A stretch of DNA of 42,663 nt from Ferroglobus sp964463865 (GTDB lineage: Archaea > Halobacteriota > Archaeoglobi > Archaeoglobales > Archaeoglobaceae), in NCBI GenBank assembly GCA_964463865.1, contig CAYXDX010000004.1, positions 1-42,663 on the forward strand, given 5' to 3'. The position numbers and the translations under genes are program-made. Below the pieces are notes generated by a model, which saw only the letters and a program-made list of their open reading frames with translations, was not told the DNA's origin and did no database searches. Below are positions 23,021-31,370 of the stretch, piece by piece; positions within the stretch are counted from its first letter, which is position 1, and the number at the start of each line of letters is the position of its first letter.

Positions 23021-23635
23021 ATGGTAAAGCTTCTCACTCTCGAAGAAGGAGTTAAAGCCGTCAGGTTGGCGAGGGAATCTATCGAAACGTATCTCAAAAG
23101 TGGAAAGGTATTGAAGAAGAGGTTCGGTGGTGTCTTCGAGGAGAAAAGAGGCGTCTTTACGACGTTGAGGAAAAACGGAATGCTTAGAGGTTGTATAGGC
23201 TTCCCGTATCCGATAAAGAGGCTCGACGAAGCCATAATAGAGTCTGCGATAGCTGCAGCGACCGAAGACCCGAGATTTCCACCGGTTGAGATCAGGGAAA
23301 TGGACGACATAATCGTGGAGGTGACAATCCTTACGCCTCCGCAGAAGCTCGAAGTTAAAGACAGAACGAAACTTCCGGAAATGATAGAGATCGGTAGACA
23401 CGGGTTAATTGTCAAAAGAGGTCTTTTCAGCGGGCTTTTACTTCCGCAGGTTGCGGTGGAATACAACTTCGATCCTGAAGAGTTCTTAACACAGACCTGC
23501 CTTAAAGCGGGTCTCTCGCCGGACTGCTGGCTGCTCGAAGACACGGAGGTTTACGTGTTCGAAGGGCAGATCTTCGAAGAGAAGGAGCCGCGAGGAGAGG
23601 TCGTTGAGGTCGATACGAGATTTTGCGGGATATAA
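23021..23635 (+). CDS. AMMECR1 family protein
   Basis: The 204-residue protein carries the hallmark LRGCIG motif near residue 55, preceded by GVFTTLRKNG and followed by PVEIREMDDIIVEVTIL. The C-terminal region GLFSGLLLPQVAVEYNFDPEEFL and TCLKAGLSPDCW is typical of archaeal members. The family is universal in archaea and eukaryotes, and its biochemical role is not settled; links to radical-SAM/Memo-type partners have been proposed. It stands alone, divergent from the ROK kinase and 39 bases before argF. Confidence 0.9.
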   Translation: MVKLLTLEEGVKAVRLARESIETYLKSGKVLKKRFGGVFEEKRGVFTTLRKNGMLRGCIGFPYPIKRLDEAIIESAIAAATEDPRFPPVEIREMDDIIVEVTILTPPQKLEVKDRTKLPEMIEIGRHGLIVKRGLFSGLLLPQVAVEYNFDPEEFLTQTCLKAGLSPDCWLLEDTEVYVFEGQIFEEKEPRGEVVEVDTRFCGI

Positions 23636-23674
23636 AACAGTAAATTATTTTAATTTTGTCGCTTCAGTCTTCCT

Positions 23675-24598
23675 ATGAAACATCTGATATCCATAGCCGA
23701 TTTGACGAAAAACGAAATCCTGAGGATTCTCGACTTAGCCGATAGGCTGAAGGAGGAGAGGAGGAACGGTATTTATAAAGAATATTTGAAGAACAAAACC
23801 CTTGGCATGATATTCGAATTACCGTCCACGAGGACGAGAGTGAGCTTTGAAGTGGCGATGGCGGACGCGGGTGGGCACGCTATCTACATGAACTGGAACG
23901 ACCTTCAGCTCGGAAGAGGGGAAACGATAGGAGATACTGCCAGAACGCTTTCGAGGTACGTTCACGCGGTCATGATGCGCGTGAGAAAGCACGAAACGGT
24001 GGTAGAGTTCGCCAGACACAGCTCCGTTCCGGTGATAAACGGACTGAGCAATCTCGAACATCCGTGCCAGATACTCGCCGATCTGCAGACGATAAGGGAG
24101 AAGAAAGGTTTCGACATAAAGCTCGCTTGGGTCGGCGACGGAAACAACGTCTGCAATTCGCTGATACTTGCGTCGGCGATAATCGGATTCGAAATGGTCG
24201 TGGCAACTCCTGAAGGTTTCGAACCGAACGAAGGCATTTTGAGAAGAGCGAAAGAATTTGGAGGAAACGTGAAGCTCGTGAGGGATCCAGTAGAGGCTGT
24301 CAAAGGAGCTGACGTAATTTACACCGACGTTTGGACTTCGATGGGTCAGGAGAGCGAGAGGGAACTTAGACTTAAAGTATTTAAACCGTATCAGGTTAAC
24401 ATGGACCTTGTAGCGAAAGCTAAAGAAGACGTGATAGTCATGCACTGCCTCCCAGCTCACAGGGGCGAGGAGATAACAGACGATGTTATCGATAGCGAGT
24501 ATTCTGTCGTTTTTGATCAGGCCGAAAACAGACTTCACGCACAAAAAGCTCTTCTCATAACGCTGATAGGTGATTCTAATGTGGGAGAGGGTGGCTAA
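23675..24598 (+). CDS. argF: Ornithine carbamoyltransferase
   Basis: The 307-residue enzyme makes citrulline from ornithine and carbamoyl phosphate in arginine synthesis. The carbamoyl-phosphate motif STRTRVSFE is near residue 50, HPCQ near 129, the ornithine motif lies around DVWTSMGQE, and HCLPAHRGEE is near the C-terminus. These signs separate it from aspartate carbamoyltransferase. It overlaps the NAD synthetase gene by 20 bases. Confidence 0.96.
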   Translation: MKHLISIADLTKNEILRILDLADRLKEERRNGIYKEYLKNKTLGMIFELPSTRTRVSFEVAMADAGGHAIYMNWNDLQLGRGETIGDTARTLSRYVHAVMMRVRKHETVVEFARHSSVPVINGLSNLEHPCQILADLQTIREKKGFDIKLAWVGDGNNVCNSLILASAIIGFEMVVATPEGFEPNEGILRRAKEFGGNVKLVRDPVEAVKGADVIYTDVWTSMGQESERELRLKVFKPYQVNMDLVAKAKEDVIVMHCLPAHRGEEITDDVIDSEYSVVFDQAENRLHAQKALLITLIGDSNVGEGG

Positions 24599-25349
24599 AA
24601 GGATTGAAGAGTTCATCGTGAAGAAAGTCAGTGAGGCGAACGCGAACGGCGTCGTCGTAGGTTTGAGCGGTGGTGTGGACAGCTCTACCGTCGCTTTTCT
24701 CTCGGTAAGAGCCCTCGGAAAAGACAAAGTTTTCGGAGTCATAATGCCGGAAAAAGGTGTTACGCCTGAAGAAGATGTAGAAGATGCGTTGGAGGTTTGC
24801 AGAATCCTCGGTATAAAACACGAGGTTGTGTTCATAAACGAGATTCTTGAGTCGTTCTTAGCTAAGCTCGGCTCCAACGGGATGGCGTTCGCTAACGTTA
24901 AGCCAAGAGTTAGGATGACGATTCTCTACTTCTTCGCGAACAAACACAACATGCTTGTCGCAGGGACCGGAAACAAGAGCGAGCTCAGAGTCGGCTACTT
25001 CACGAAATACGGAGACGGAGGAGTGGACATCCTTCCAATAGGTGACCTCTACAAGACTGAAGTCTGGGAACTCGCGAGGTTCCTTGGCGTTCCGGAGAGG
25101 ATAATCAACAAAAAACCGTCGGCGCGACTCTGGAAGGGTCAGACCGACGAGGACGAAATGGGTATAAGCTACCGGAAGCTTGACGCCATTTTGAAGGCGA
25201 TAGAGAGCGGCGTTCCCGTAGAGAAGATTCCGGAAACCGTGGGCGTGACGGAAGAGGATGTTAAAAAGGTAATAGACATGGTGGAAAAAAGCAGACACAA
25301 AAGAGAACTGCCTTCAGTAGCCCCTGTGAGGGCGTTAATCGACTTTTAA
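24579..25349 (+). CDS. nadE: NH3-dependent NAD+ synthetase
   Basis: The 256-residue enzyme amidates nicotinic acid adenine dinucleotide to NAD. The ATP pyrophosphatase loop is SGGVDSS near residue 32, followed by GTGNKSELRVGYFTKYGDGG (the deamido-NAD site) and KPSARLWKGQTDEDE. There is no N-terminal nitrilase domain, so ammonia is the nitrogen source. ATG 24579 is preferred to GTG 24570 because AGGTGAT lies directly before it. It overlaps argF by 20 bases and pgiA (convergent) by 15. Confidence 0.94.
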   Translation: MWERVAKRIEEFIVKKVSEANANGVVVGLSGGVDSSTVAFLSVRALGKDKVFGVIMPEKGVTPEEDVEDALEVCRILGIKHEVVFINEILESFLAKLGSNGMAFANVKPRVRMTILYFFANKHNMLVAGTGNKSELRVGYFTKYGDGGVDILPIGDLYKTEVWELARFLGVPERIINKKPSARLWKGQTDEDEMGISYRKLDAILKAIESGVPVEKIPETVGVTEEDVKKVIDMVEKSRHKRELPSVAPVRALIDF

Positions 25350-26045
25350 AGATTTTTCAAGCTTTTTGGCGTATTTTTCCGGATTGTTCAGGAAGTCGAG
25401 CTTGTCGAGGTCGTTTACGAGCGTATACATGTCTTCGTTCTTCGAGATTCCGAGGACGTCCTCGAAATCGCAGGTCGCAAACTCGATATCTGGAACATCT
25501 CTGTAGTTGTCGTTTTTTACCCACCCGTCCTCAAGGTAATAGTAGCAGGCTCCCTTTCTCTCCGTGTATGGGTCGTATATGGATTTAAAGTTCCTGCTAA
25601 CCCAGTTCGCCATCCTCAGCGGCTCGTTTCCAGGGTTTATCGTTACGTGTCCGTAGTCTGGAGGGATAATCACTTTGTCGCCTTTTTCGGCTTCAACGAC
25701 GATCACTCTCTCGACGTCGAGGCCTTTCTGAAGCAGGTATATCGCCTTTCCTTCGAGAACCTCGTAAACTTCCGGATAGCTGACGGAGTTCGCCTTGGGG
25801 TGGTAGTGACCGTAGGTTTTCACGAACTCCTTTCCGATCTTCGCTGGCGGTATGTACGTTATGTCGTACCTCAAACCTTTTTCGAGCATCTTTTCTTTGT
25901 CTTCTTTGCTTTTGTAAATGTCTCTGAACATGTAGTAGGCCGGAAAATCTTTTTTGAGAAGTTCCGGATAAGCTAATACTGGTTTTAAGTCTGACGCCCA
26001 CCTTATTTCTGCTTCGAAAACGAAGTCGCCGATTTTTAGCTCCAT
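25335..26045 (-). CDS. pgiA: Glucose-6-phosphate isomerase, cupin type
   Basis: The 236-residue metal-dependent cupin isomerase converts glucose-6-phosphate and fructose-6-phosphate, as in euryarchaeal gluconeogenesis. The metal site is visible as TYGHYHPK (two His), YPEVYEVLEG (Glu) and PPDYGHVTINPG (His). This family is distinct from the bacterial phosphoglucose isomerase. On its own strand the start is preceded by AAATTTATTTTC, about 28 bases upstream, and no clear ribosome site, so a leaderless transcript is likely. Confidence 0.93.
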   Translation of the reverse strand: MELKIGDFVFEAEIRWASDLKPVLAYPELLKKDFPAYYMFRDIYKSKEDKEKMLEKGLRYDITYIPPAKIGKEFVKTYGHYHPKANSVSYPEVYEVLEGKAIYLLQKGLDVERVIVVEAEKGDKVIIPPDYGHVTINPGNEPLRMANWVSRNFKSIYDPYTERKGACYYYLEDGWVKNDNYRDVPDIEFATCDFEDVLGISKNEDMYTLVNDLDKLDFLNNPEKYAKKLEKSLKVD

Positions 26046-26103
26046 GTCTTCTGAGAGTATTCACGAAAATAAATTTTTTTTGTATTACTTTTAAAAAAAT
26101 TGT

Positions 26104-26121
26104 TGTTACTTAGTAGTAACA
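26104..26121. promoter_or_regulatory. Inverted repeat, 7-base arms with 4-base spacer, upstream of the fwd operon promoter
   Basis: TGTTACT-TAGT-AGTAACA is a perfect 7+7 inverted repeat. It lies 7 bases upstream of a TATA-like TTTATTAAATAA (26129-26140) that would serve the Fe-S protein/fwdB/fwdD genes, and upstream of pgiA on the other side. Its position and symmetry fit an operator for a dimeric regulator. No second copy is seen in the window. Confidence 0.45.
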
Positions 26122-26204
26122 GTCGAAATTTATTAAATAACAGCTTTGATTTCAAATTAACAAAAAGCGAAAGATTAAATTATTATTCGGGACGAAAAGG
26201 GTTG

Positions 26205-26675
26205 ATGCCGATTACTCCGATGGAAGTTTACAAGCTGCTTCCGAAAACGAACTGCAAAAAGTGTGGCGAGCAAACGTGCATGAGTTTTGCGTTCAAGCTC
26301 ATAAACAAGGAGAAGCAGGTTGAGGATTGTAAACCTCTATTTGAGGAAGAAAAATACGCGAAACAAAGAGAAGAACTTCTGAAGCTGCTCGAACCTCTTA
26401 AAGAGGCTACCGAGACCGGTTTGATAGTAGACGAGGAAAAGTGCAGCGGCTGTGGTAATTGCGTAGTCGTTTGCCCCGTTCACGCCGCCGAAGACCCGTT
26501 CGGGGCTGGGAGTGGAAAGGGAATTAGAATGGAGAACCCGATTCTGAGAATAGAGAACGGAAAGGTGCGAGTGATAAATCTCACGATATGCAGAAGGTAC
26601 GGAAAGAACAGGGTTCTGTGCGTCGCGTGTAGGGAGAACTGTCCGACCGACGCTATAAGTTTCTTGGAGGGGTGA
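26205..26675 (+). CDS. Fe-S protein: CdhE-like N-terminal cluster domain fused to ferredoxin-type clusters, next to fwdB
   Basis: The 156-residue protein has three parts. Residues 1-45 (YKLLPKTNCKKCGEQTCMSFA, Cys17, 20, 25 and 42) match the [4Fe-4S] domain that starts the corrinoid Fe-S protein subunit CdhE in this same window. Residues 80-90 form a CSGCGNCVVVCP ferredoxin set. The last set uses Cys129, 139, 142 and 146 (CVACRENCP). It replaces the usual FwdF/FwdG polyferredoxin and presumably feeds electrons to FwdB. ATG 26205 is chosen because the upstream in-frame extension from 26100 is AT-rich promoter sequence. It is the first gene of the operon; fwdB follows closely. Confidence 0.82.
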   Translation: MPITPMEVYKLLPKTNCKKCGEQTCMSFAFKLINKEKQVEDCKPLFEEEKYAKQREELLKLLEPLKEATETGLIVDEEKCSGCGNCVVVCPVHAAEDPFGAGSGKGIRMENPILRIENGKVRVINLTICRRYGKNRVLCVACRENCPTDAISFLEG

Positions 26676-26680
26676 AGTTA

Positions 26681-27877
26681 ATGATTGTCTGTCCGGGTTG
26701 CGCTCTCCTCTGCGACGACATCGAAATCAGAAACAACACGATCCTTCACGCGTGCAGGAGAGGTGCAGGACTCATAGCGAATTACAAAGAGGCGAGAGCC
26801 ACGCCAAAAGTTAACGGGAAAACCGTGAGCTTCGAGGAGGCGCTGAATGAGGCGAAAAAAATAGTCGCCGAATCCGAGAGGCTCGTGATATACGGTCTCG
26901 ACACGACTACTCTTGAAGCGCAATCTCTCGCTGTGGATCTCGCGGAAAAGAAAGGAGCTTACATCGACGACAACTCCACTTTCTGTCTCGGCGACTTCGT
27001 GGAGCTAATACTGAAGAAGAAAGTTCCAACGACTACGCTCGAAGAGGTCAGAGATAACGCCTACGTGATATTTTACTGGGGAACCGATCCGTTCCACAGC
27101 CTGTCGAGACATCTCTCGAGGTTCACTTACTATCCGAGGGGTGGGAAAAGGCAGAGAGGCTACGAGGAGGACAGGTTCCTTGTGGTAGCCGACATAAGGA
27201 GGAGTCACACGGCAAAGCTCGCAAAGAAAAATGCGCGATTTTTGAAGGTCGAAGACGATCTTGAGCTCGTTCAAGCTTTTATAGATGCCGCCGAAGGAAA
27301 AGTTCCCAAGGTTTATCCCAAGGACGTTACGAGAATTCTAAAAGAGATGGAGAAGGCGGACTTCAATGTAATATTCGGAGGGCTCGGTCTCAGATACGGA
27401 CTGAAAGGAAACTACGAGAAGTTCGTAGAAATGATGGAGAAGTTAAACGAGAGAACGAACGTTTACTTCATTCCTGCTGGCTGCCACCCTAACATGAGGG
27501 GGTTTAACGAAACGCTCTTCGAGAGAACAGGCGAAATTAACAAGTTCAGTTTTGCGGAGAAGAGGAGCTCTGAGGAATTTGCTTTCCACAACGTCATAGA
27601 CAAGGTAGACGCGGCGATAATAATAGGGACTGATCCCGTAGCTTCCCTGCCTTTCGAATACGCGAAGAAACTCGCGGGCGTAAAGACGATCGTAATAGAC
27701 CCGAGAGAGACGTTTACCGGCGAAATAGCGCAGGTCGTAATTCCGTCCGCGATCTCGGGAATCGAATTTGGAGGGAAAATGAAGAGAATCGACGGGGTAG
27801 AGGTCGAACTGAAGCCAATAGAGGAGAAAGAGGTCAACGACGTGTCGATACTTAACGAACTCCTGGAGGTGGTTTGA
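26681..27877 (+). CDS. fwdB: Formylmethanofuran dehydrogenase subunit B
   Basis: The 398-residue molybdopterin/tungstopterin subunit reduces CO2 to the formyl level for methanofuran, the first step of the methyl branch. Cys4, 7, 11 and 25 (CPGCALLC and ACRRG) hold the [4Fe-4S] cluster. Cys102 in NSTFCLGD is at the metal-ligand position, so it is a Cys and not a selenocysteine enzyme. GTDPVASLPFEYAKKL is a cofactor-binding region. ATG 26681 is preferred to GTG 26672 because GGAGGGGTGA sits at correct spacing. Subunits A and C are not in this operon, so they must be encoded elsewhere, or this is a partial second copy. Confidence 0.92.
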   Translation: MIVCPGCALLCDDIEIRNNTILHACRRGAGLIANYKEARATPKVNGKTVSFEEALNEAKKIVAESERLVIYGLDTTTLEAQSLAVDLAEKKGAYIDDNSTFCLGDFVELILKKKVPTTTLEEVRDNAYVIFYWGTDPFHSLSRHLSRFTYYPRGGKRQRGYEEDRFLVVADIRRSHTAKLAKKNARFLKVEDDLELVQAFIDAAEGKVPKVYPKDVTRILKEMEKADFNVIFGGLGLRYGLKGNYEKFVEMMEKLNERTNVYFIPAGCHPNMRGFNETLFERTGEINKFSFAEKRSSEEFAFHNVIDKVDAAIIIGTDPVASLPFEYAKKLAGVKTIVIDPRETFTGEIAQVVIPSAISGIEFGGKMKRIDGVEVELKPIEEKEVNDVSILNELLEVV

Positions 27878-28272
27878 TGCCGTTGCAGTTCGCGAAGTTC
27901 CTCAGAAAGGTGGAAGTCGAGGTCGTCGTTTCGCGGGTTAGTTACCAGAGCGAGGCTGTCGACAAGGGGAAGCTGAGTCAGGAATACGTGGAAAAGTCTG
28001 CCGTAATTTACGTAACCGAAGAGTTTGCAAAAAAGAACGGGCTGAAAAGTGGAAGCATCGTAAAAGTTACGTCGGGGGGCAAATCTGTGAATCTGAAGCT
28101 GCTTATCTCCGACGCGGCTCCAGAAGACGGGGCTCTTATGCCCAACAGCATATACTCATCCTATCTTTCGGATTTTGAAAATTTCAAAAAATTTAAAGCC
28201 ACTATCGAGCTATCCGACGGAGAAGTCACGAAGCCTCACGAAATAATATTGAAAATAAAAGAAAGGGGTTAG
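27877..28272 (+). CDS. fwdD: Formylmethanofuran dehydrogenase subunit D
   Basis: The 131-residue molybdopterin-dinucleotide-binding domain protein (MopB C-terminal type) caps the cofactor held by FwdB. It shows the family's beta-barrel pattern: SAVIYVTEEFAKKNGLKSGSIVKVTSGG, then LLISDAAPEDGALMPNSIYSSYL. The start ATG overlaps the fwdB stop by one base, with GGAGGTGG at the right distance, so B and D are translationally coupled. The cdh operon begins 107 bases downstream on the same strand. Confidence 0.9.
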   Translation: MPLQFAKFLRKVEVEVVVSRVSYQSEAVDKGKLSQEYVEKSAVIYVTEEFAKKNGLKSGSIVKVTSGGKSVNLKLLISDAAPEDGALMPNSIYSSYLSDFENFKKFKATIELSDGEVTKPHEIILKIKERG

Positions 28273-28331
28273 GGTTATGGTCTATAGCCTGGAATTCGAG
28301 TTTGCCGGATTTTGTATAAAAGGAAAAAACG

Positions 28332-28374
28332 TAAATACTTTTAGGAATAAAGTAAATGATAAGACGTGGAGGTG
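28332..28374 (+). promoter_or_regulatory. cdh operon promoter and ribosome site
   Basis: TAAATACTT (28332-28340) is a TATA-like box with an A-rich stretch before it. The expected start of transcription is near 28365, just before the strong GGAGGTG ribosome site (28368-28374) and ATG 28380. Read-through from fwdBD is also possible. Confidence 0.45.
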
Positions 28375-28379
28375 TTTGA

Positions 28380-30794
28380 ATGGCGTTTGAATTGAGGGAA
28401 GGACTGTTTGCGATAGACGAGATGCGAAACGTCAGCATTAAAATAGGTAGAGTAATCGAGGAGGCGGAAGAGTGGGCAGAGGAAATGGGACCTACGCCGA
28501 AGCCTGGAATAATCGAGTTGAGAAAGTGGGACATGAAGTTGCTCGAACGCTACGAGCCTTTCTACGCTCCCGTCCAGGACTTCTGTAACCTGTGCACGAT
28601 GGGGCCGTGCGATTTATCCCAGAACAAGAAGGGTGCTTGTGGAATAGATTTGAAGACCGCTAAAGCCAGACTCGTCACGATTGCCTGCTGTATTGGAGCT
28701 GCTTCTCATGGCGGACACGCGAGACACTTGCTCGATCACCTCATCGAAGAACTTGGTGAAGATTATCCGATCGACCTCGGAGGAAACATAAACATAGAGG
28801 CTCCGATAATAAGGACGGTAATCGGAATAAGACCGAGAACTCTCGGAGACTTGAGAGAGGCGATGGAATGGGCCGAGAGAGAGTTGATGAGAGTTCTGCA
28901 CTCCACGCACATAGGAAACGAGGAAAGCTATCTCGACTACGAGAGCAAGTCCATGCACATAGGGATGGTCGACCACGTGGTGATGGAGATTGCCGACATC
29001 GTGCAGATGGTAGCTTACAACATGCCGAAAGCCGAGCCGAACGTTCCTCTAACCGATACTGGATTCGGAATAGTGGACAAGAACAAGCCGGTGATAGTGG
29101 TCGTCGGTCACAACGTGATGTATTCAAAGCCAATTCTCGACTACCTCGAGGAGGCTGGCAGGCTTGACGACTTCGAAGTAGCAGGACTCTGCTGCACGGC
29201 TCACGACATGACGAGAGTGAGCAAAGGAAAGTCCAAGGTCTTCGGACCGATAAGTTATCAGCTTAGAGTTATTAGGTCCGGATTGCCTGATGTAATGGTT
29301 AGCGACGAGCAGTGCATAAGGGCTGACCTGCTTGAGGCTTGCAAGTCCATGGGAATTCCGTTGATAGCAACGAGCGACGCAGCTGCGAGAGGATTGCCCG
29401 ACGCGAGCGACTGGCCGGTGGAGAAGATAGTCAACGCTCTCGTCAGCGGAGAGCTTCCTGGCGTTTTCCTGCCCGTTCCGGAGAAAGTCGGTCAGGTTGC
29501 TCCGCTTGTAGCTGAAGCGATCTTCAAGAAGCACGGAGGAAACAGGAAATACAGGTTCTTCGCGAGTGACGAAGAGCTGTGGAGCGAGATAAACAAGTGC
29601 ACGCAGTGTATGAGCTGCGTTTTCACGTGCCCGCACAACCTGAGAATCGATCAGGGAATGGCTCACGCTCAGAAGAACAAGGATCTGAGCAAGCTCGCCG
29701 CACTTGAAGAGCTGTGCATAGCATGTGGTAAGTGCGAGCAGGCTTGCCCGAAGAACATCAAGATAGTAAACGTCATAATGGCGAGCAACTTCGACAAGCT
29801 TTACAACAAGAAAGGCAAGATGAGGGTCGGAAGAGGTCCGGTGCAAGATACGGAGATCAGAAACGTCGGTCAGCCGATAGTCATGGGTCAGATTCCGGGA
29901 GTTATTGCTGCCGTCGGTTGCGTTAACTACCCTGACGAGGCGAAGTCTCTGAGGGAAATTCTTGAGGAATTCGTTAGGAGAAGGTACATCGTCGTTACCT
30001 CTGGTTGCCACGCGATGACTCTTGGAATGATCACTGACGAGGAAGGGCAGACACTCTACGAGAAGACTCCTGGAGACTTCGACGCTGGTGGTTTGGCTAA
30101 CATGGGAAGCTGTGTCGCTAACAGCCACATAGCAGGAGCTACGATAAAGATCGCTAACATTTTCGCGATGAGACCGTTGAGGGGCAACTACGCCGAAATA
30201 GCGGACTACATCCTGAACAGAGTCGGAGCCGTCGGATTCAGCTGGGGTCCGTACAGCCACAAAGCAGCCGCAATAGCGACCGGATTCAACAGACTTGGAG
30301 TTCCGGTAGTCGTTGGACCGCACGGAACGAAGTACAGAAGAGCCTACCTCGGAAAGTACTTCAAGAAAGAGAAGTGGTGGGTCTACGACATAAAGACGAG
30401 GCAGAAGATGTTCATAGAACCGGCTCCAGACTCGTTGCTTGTTGCTGTGGAAACGAAGGAAGAAGCGATAGTTCAGCTCGCGAGACTCTGCATGAGACCG
30501 AATGACACGAGCCTCGGGAGACAGATAAAGCTGACGCACTACTTGGAATTGAGTCAGAAGTACCTCGGAAAACTGCCAGACGACTGGCCGATATTCGTGA
30601 GGAGCGAAGCAGACTTGCCGCTTAAGATGAAGGACGAACTGCTTCACATCCTCGAAAGCGAATACGGATGGAAGATCGACTGGGACAAGAAGAAGATAAT
30701 AGAGGGACCGATAAGGAGATACGACGCCGGATTCAACCCGACAATAGTTGAAGAGGTGTATGAAAAGTACGCTGGTGAAAAACCCCCACAATAA
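28380..30794 (+). CDS. cdhA: CO dehydrogenase/acetyl-CoA synthase subunit alpha
   Basis: This 804-residue protein is the Ni-Fe CO dehydrogenase subunit of the archaeal five-subunit complex, interconverting CO and CO2. The N-terminal cluster ligands lie in CNLCTMGPCDLSQNKKGACG. An inserted two-cluster ferredoxin domain has CTQCMSCVFTCP (from Cys407) and CIACGKCEQACP (Cys446, 449, 452 and 456). C-cluster residues include GCVNY, SGCHAM and MGSCVANSH. Length matches archaeal CdhA. It is the first gene of cdhABC-microprotein-cooC-cdhDE. Confidence 0.97.
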   Translation: MAFELREGLFAIDEMRNVSIKIGRVIEEAEEWAEEMGPTPKPGIIELRKWDMKLLERYEPFYAPVQDFCNLCTMGPCDLSQNKKGACGIDLKTAKARLVTIACCIGAASHGGHARHLLDHLIEELGEDYPIDLGGNINIEAPIIRTVIGIRPRTLGDLREAMEWAERELMRVLHSTHIGNEESYLDYESKSMHIGMVDHVVMEIADIVQMVAYNMPKAEPNVPLTDTGFGIVDKNKPVIVVVGHNVMYSKPILDYLEEAGRLDDFEVAGLCCTAHDMTRVSKGKSKVFGPISYQLRVIRSGLPDVMVSDEQCIRADLLEACKSMGIPLIATSDAAARGLPDASDWPVEKIVNALVSGELPGVFLPVPEKVGQVAPLVAEAIFKKHGGNRKYRFFASDEELWSEINKCTQCMSCVFTCPHNLRIDQGMAHAQKNKDLSKLAALEELCIACGKCEQACPKNIKIVNVIMASNFDKLYNKKGKMRVGRGPVQDTEIRNVGQPIVMGQIPGVIAAVGCVNYPDEAKSLREILEEFVRRRYIVVTSGCHAMTLGMITDEEGQTLYEKTPGDFDAGGLANMGSCVANSHIAGATIKIANIFAMRPLRGNYAEIADYILNRVGAVGFSWGPYSHKAAAIATGFNRLGVPVVVGPHGTKYRRAYLGKYFKKEKWWVYDIKTRQKMFIEPAPDSLLVAVETKEEAIVQLARLCMRPNDTSLGRQIKLTHYLELSQKYLGKLPDDWPIFVRSEADLPLKMKDELLHILESEYGWKIDWDKKKIIEGPIRRYDAGFNPTIVEEVYEKYAGEKPPQ

Positions 30795-30814
30795 ATTTTT
30801 TGAGGTGATGTTGA

Positions 30815-31360
30815 ATGGCCGCGAAAAGGGAAGATAAGCTCCCGCCTGCGAGAAGGTATCAGATAGCCGATGTTCAGGTTAGTAGGGAGGCTACTGTCGT
30901 AAAGCCGAACGTCGTCGTAAATCTGATAAAGAAAGCTAAGCACCCCGTCCTCGTAACGGGTGGCAAACTCCTGAAGGAGCCGGAGCTCGTCGATGTGGCG
31001 GTGAAGTTCTACGAGAAGGGCATACCGATAATCGCTACCGGTGGTTCAAGCAAGCCGCTGATAGAGAAGGGTGTGAAGCCGCAGTCGGTCGTGTTCACTT
31101 TGCACCAGGTAACACAGTTCATGCTCGACGAGGAGTGGAAAGGGTTCGACGGGAAGGAGCCTTACGATGTCGTGCTATTCCTCGGGTTCCTGCCATACTA
31201 CCTCTCAAGAATGCTGTCCGCGTTGAAGCACTTCTCCAACATAACGACGATAAGCTTGGAAGAATTTTATCAGCCGCACGCTAAGTTCAGCTTTACGAAC
31301 CTTACCGCGAGTAAGGATCTATACTACTCGATGTTGAACGAGATAGTTGAAAACCTGTGA
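30815..31360 (+). CDS. cdhB: CO dehydrogenase/acetyl-CoA synthase subunit epsilon
   Basis: This 181-residue protein is the small Rossmann-like subunit that stays with CdhA in the alpha2-epsilon2 CODH component. KHPVLVTGGKLLKE and IPIIATGGSSKPLIEKG are characteristic, and VLFLGFLPYYLSRMLSALKHFSN closes the fold. Its role is structural or possibly in electron transfer to FAD. A GAGGTGATG ribosome site sits before the ATG, 20 bases after cdhA; cdhC begins 10 bases after its stop. Confidence 0.95.
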   Translation: MAAKREDKLPPARRYQIADVQVSREATVVKPNVVVNLIKKAKHPVLVTGGKLLKEPELVDVAVKFYEKGIPIIATGGSSKPLIEKGVKPQSVVFTLHQVTQFMLDEEWKGFDGKEPYDVVLFLGFLPYYLSRMLSALKHFSNITTISLEEFYQPHAKFSFTNLTASKDLYYSMLNEIVENL

Positions 31361-31370
31361 GGTGGTGTTT

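Noticed and set aside
22973..23401. Upstream extension of the ROK kinase frame
   Set aside because: It lies entirely antisense to AMMECR1, past the shared promoter; the kinase domain begins at 22972.
26100..26204. N-terminal extension of the Fe-S protein before fwdB
   Set aside because: The bases are AT-rich promoter sequence with a palindrome and TATA-like box; the conserved domain begins at ATG 26205.
26681..27877. Selenocysteine in FwdB
   Set aside because: The metal-ligand position is a plain Cys codon (residue 102) and there is no in-frame TGA in the gene.
28277..28390. 37-codon ORF between fwdD and cdhA
   Set aside because: It runs through the likely cdh promoter and overlaps the cdhA start; no ribosome site of quality and no recognisable protein pattern.
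29124..30791. Long minus-strand ORF of 555 codons across cdhA
   Set aside because: Shadow of cdhA; no domain pattern, and cdhA motifs on the plus strand are complete.
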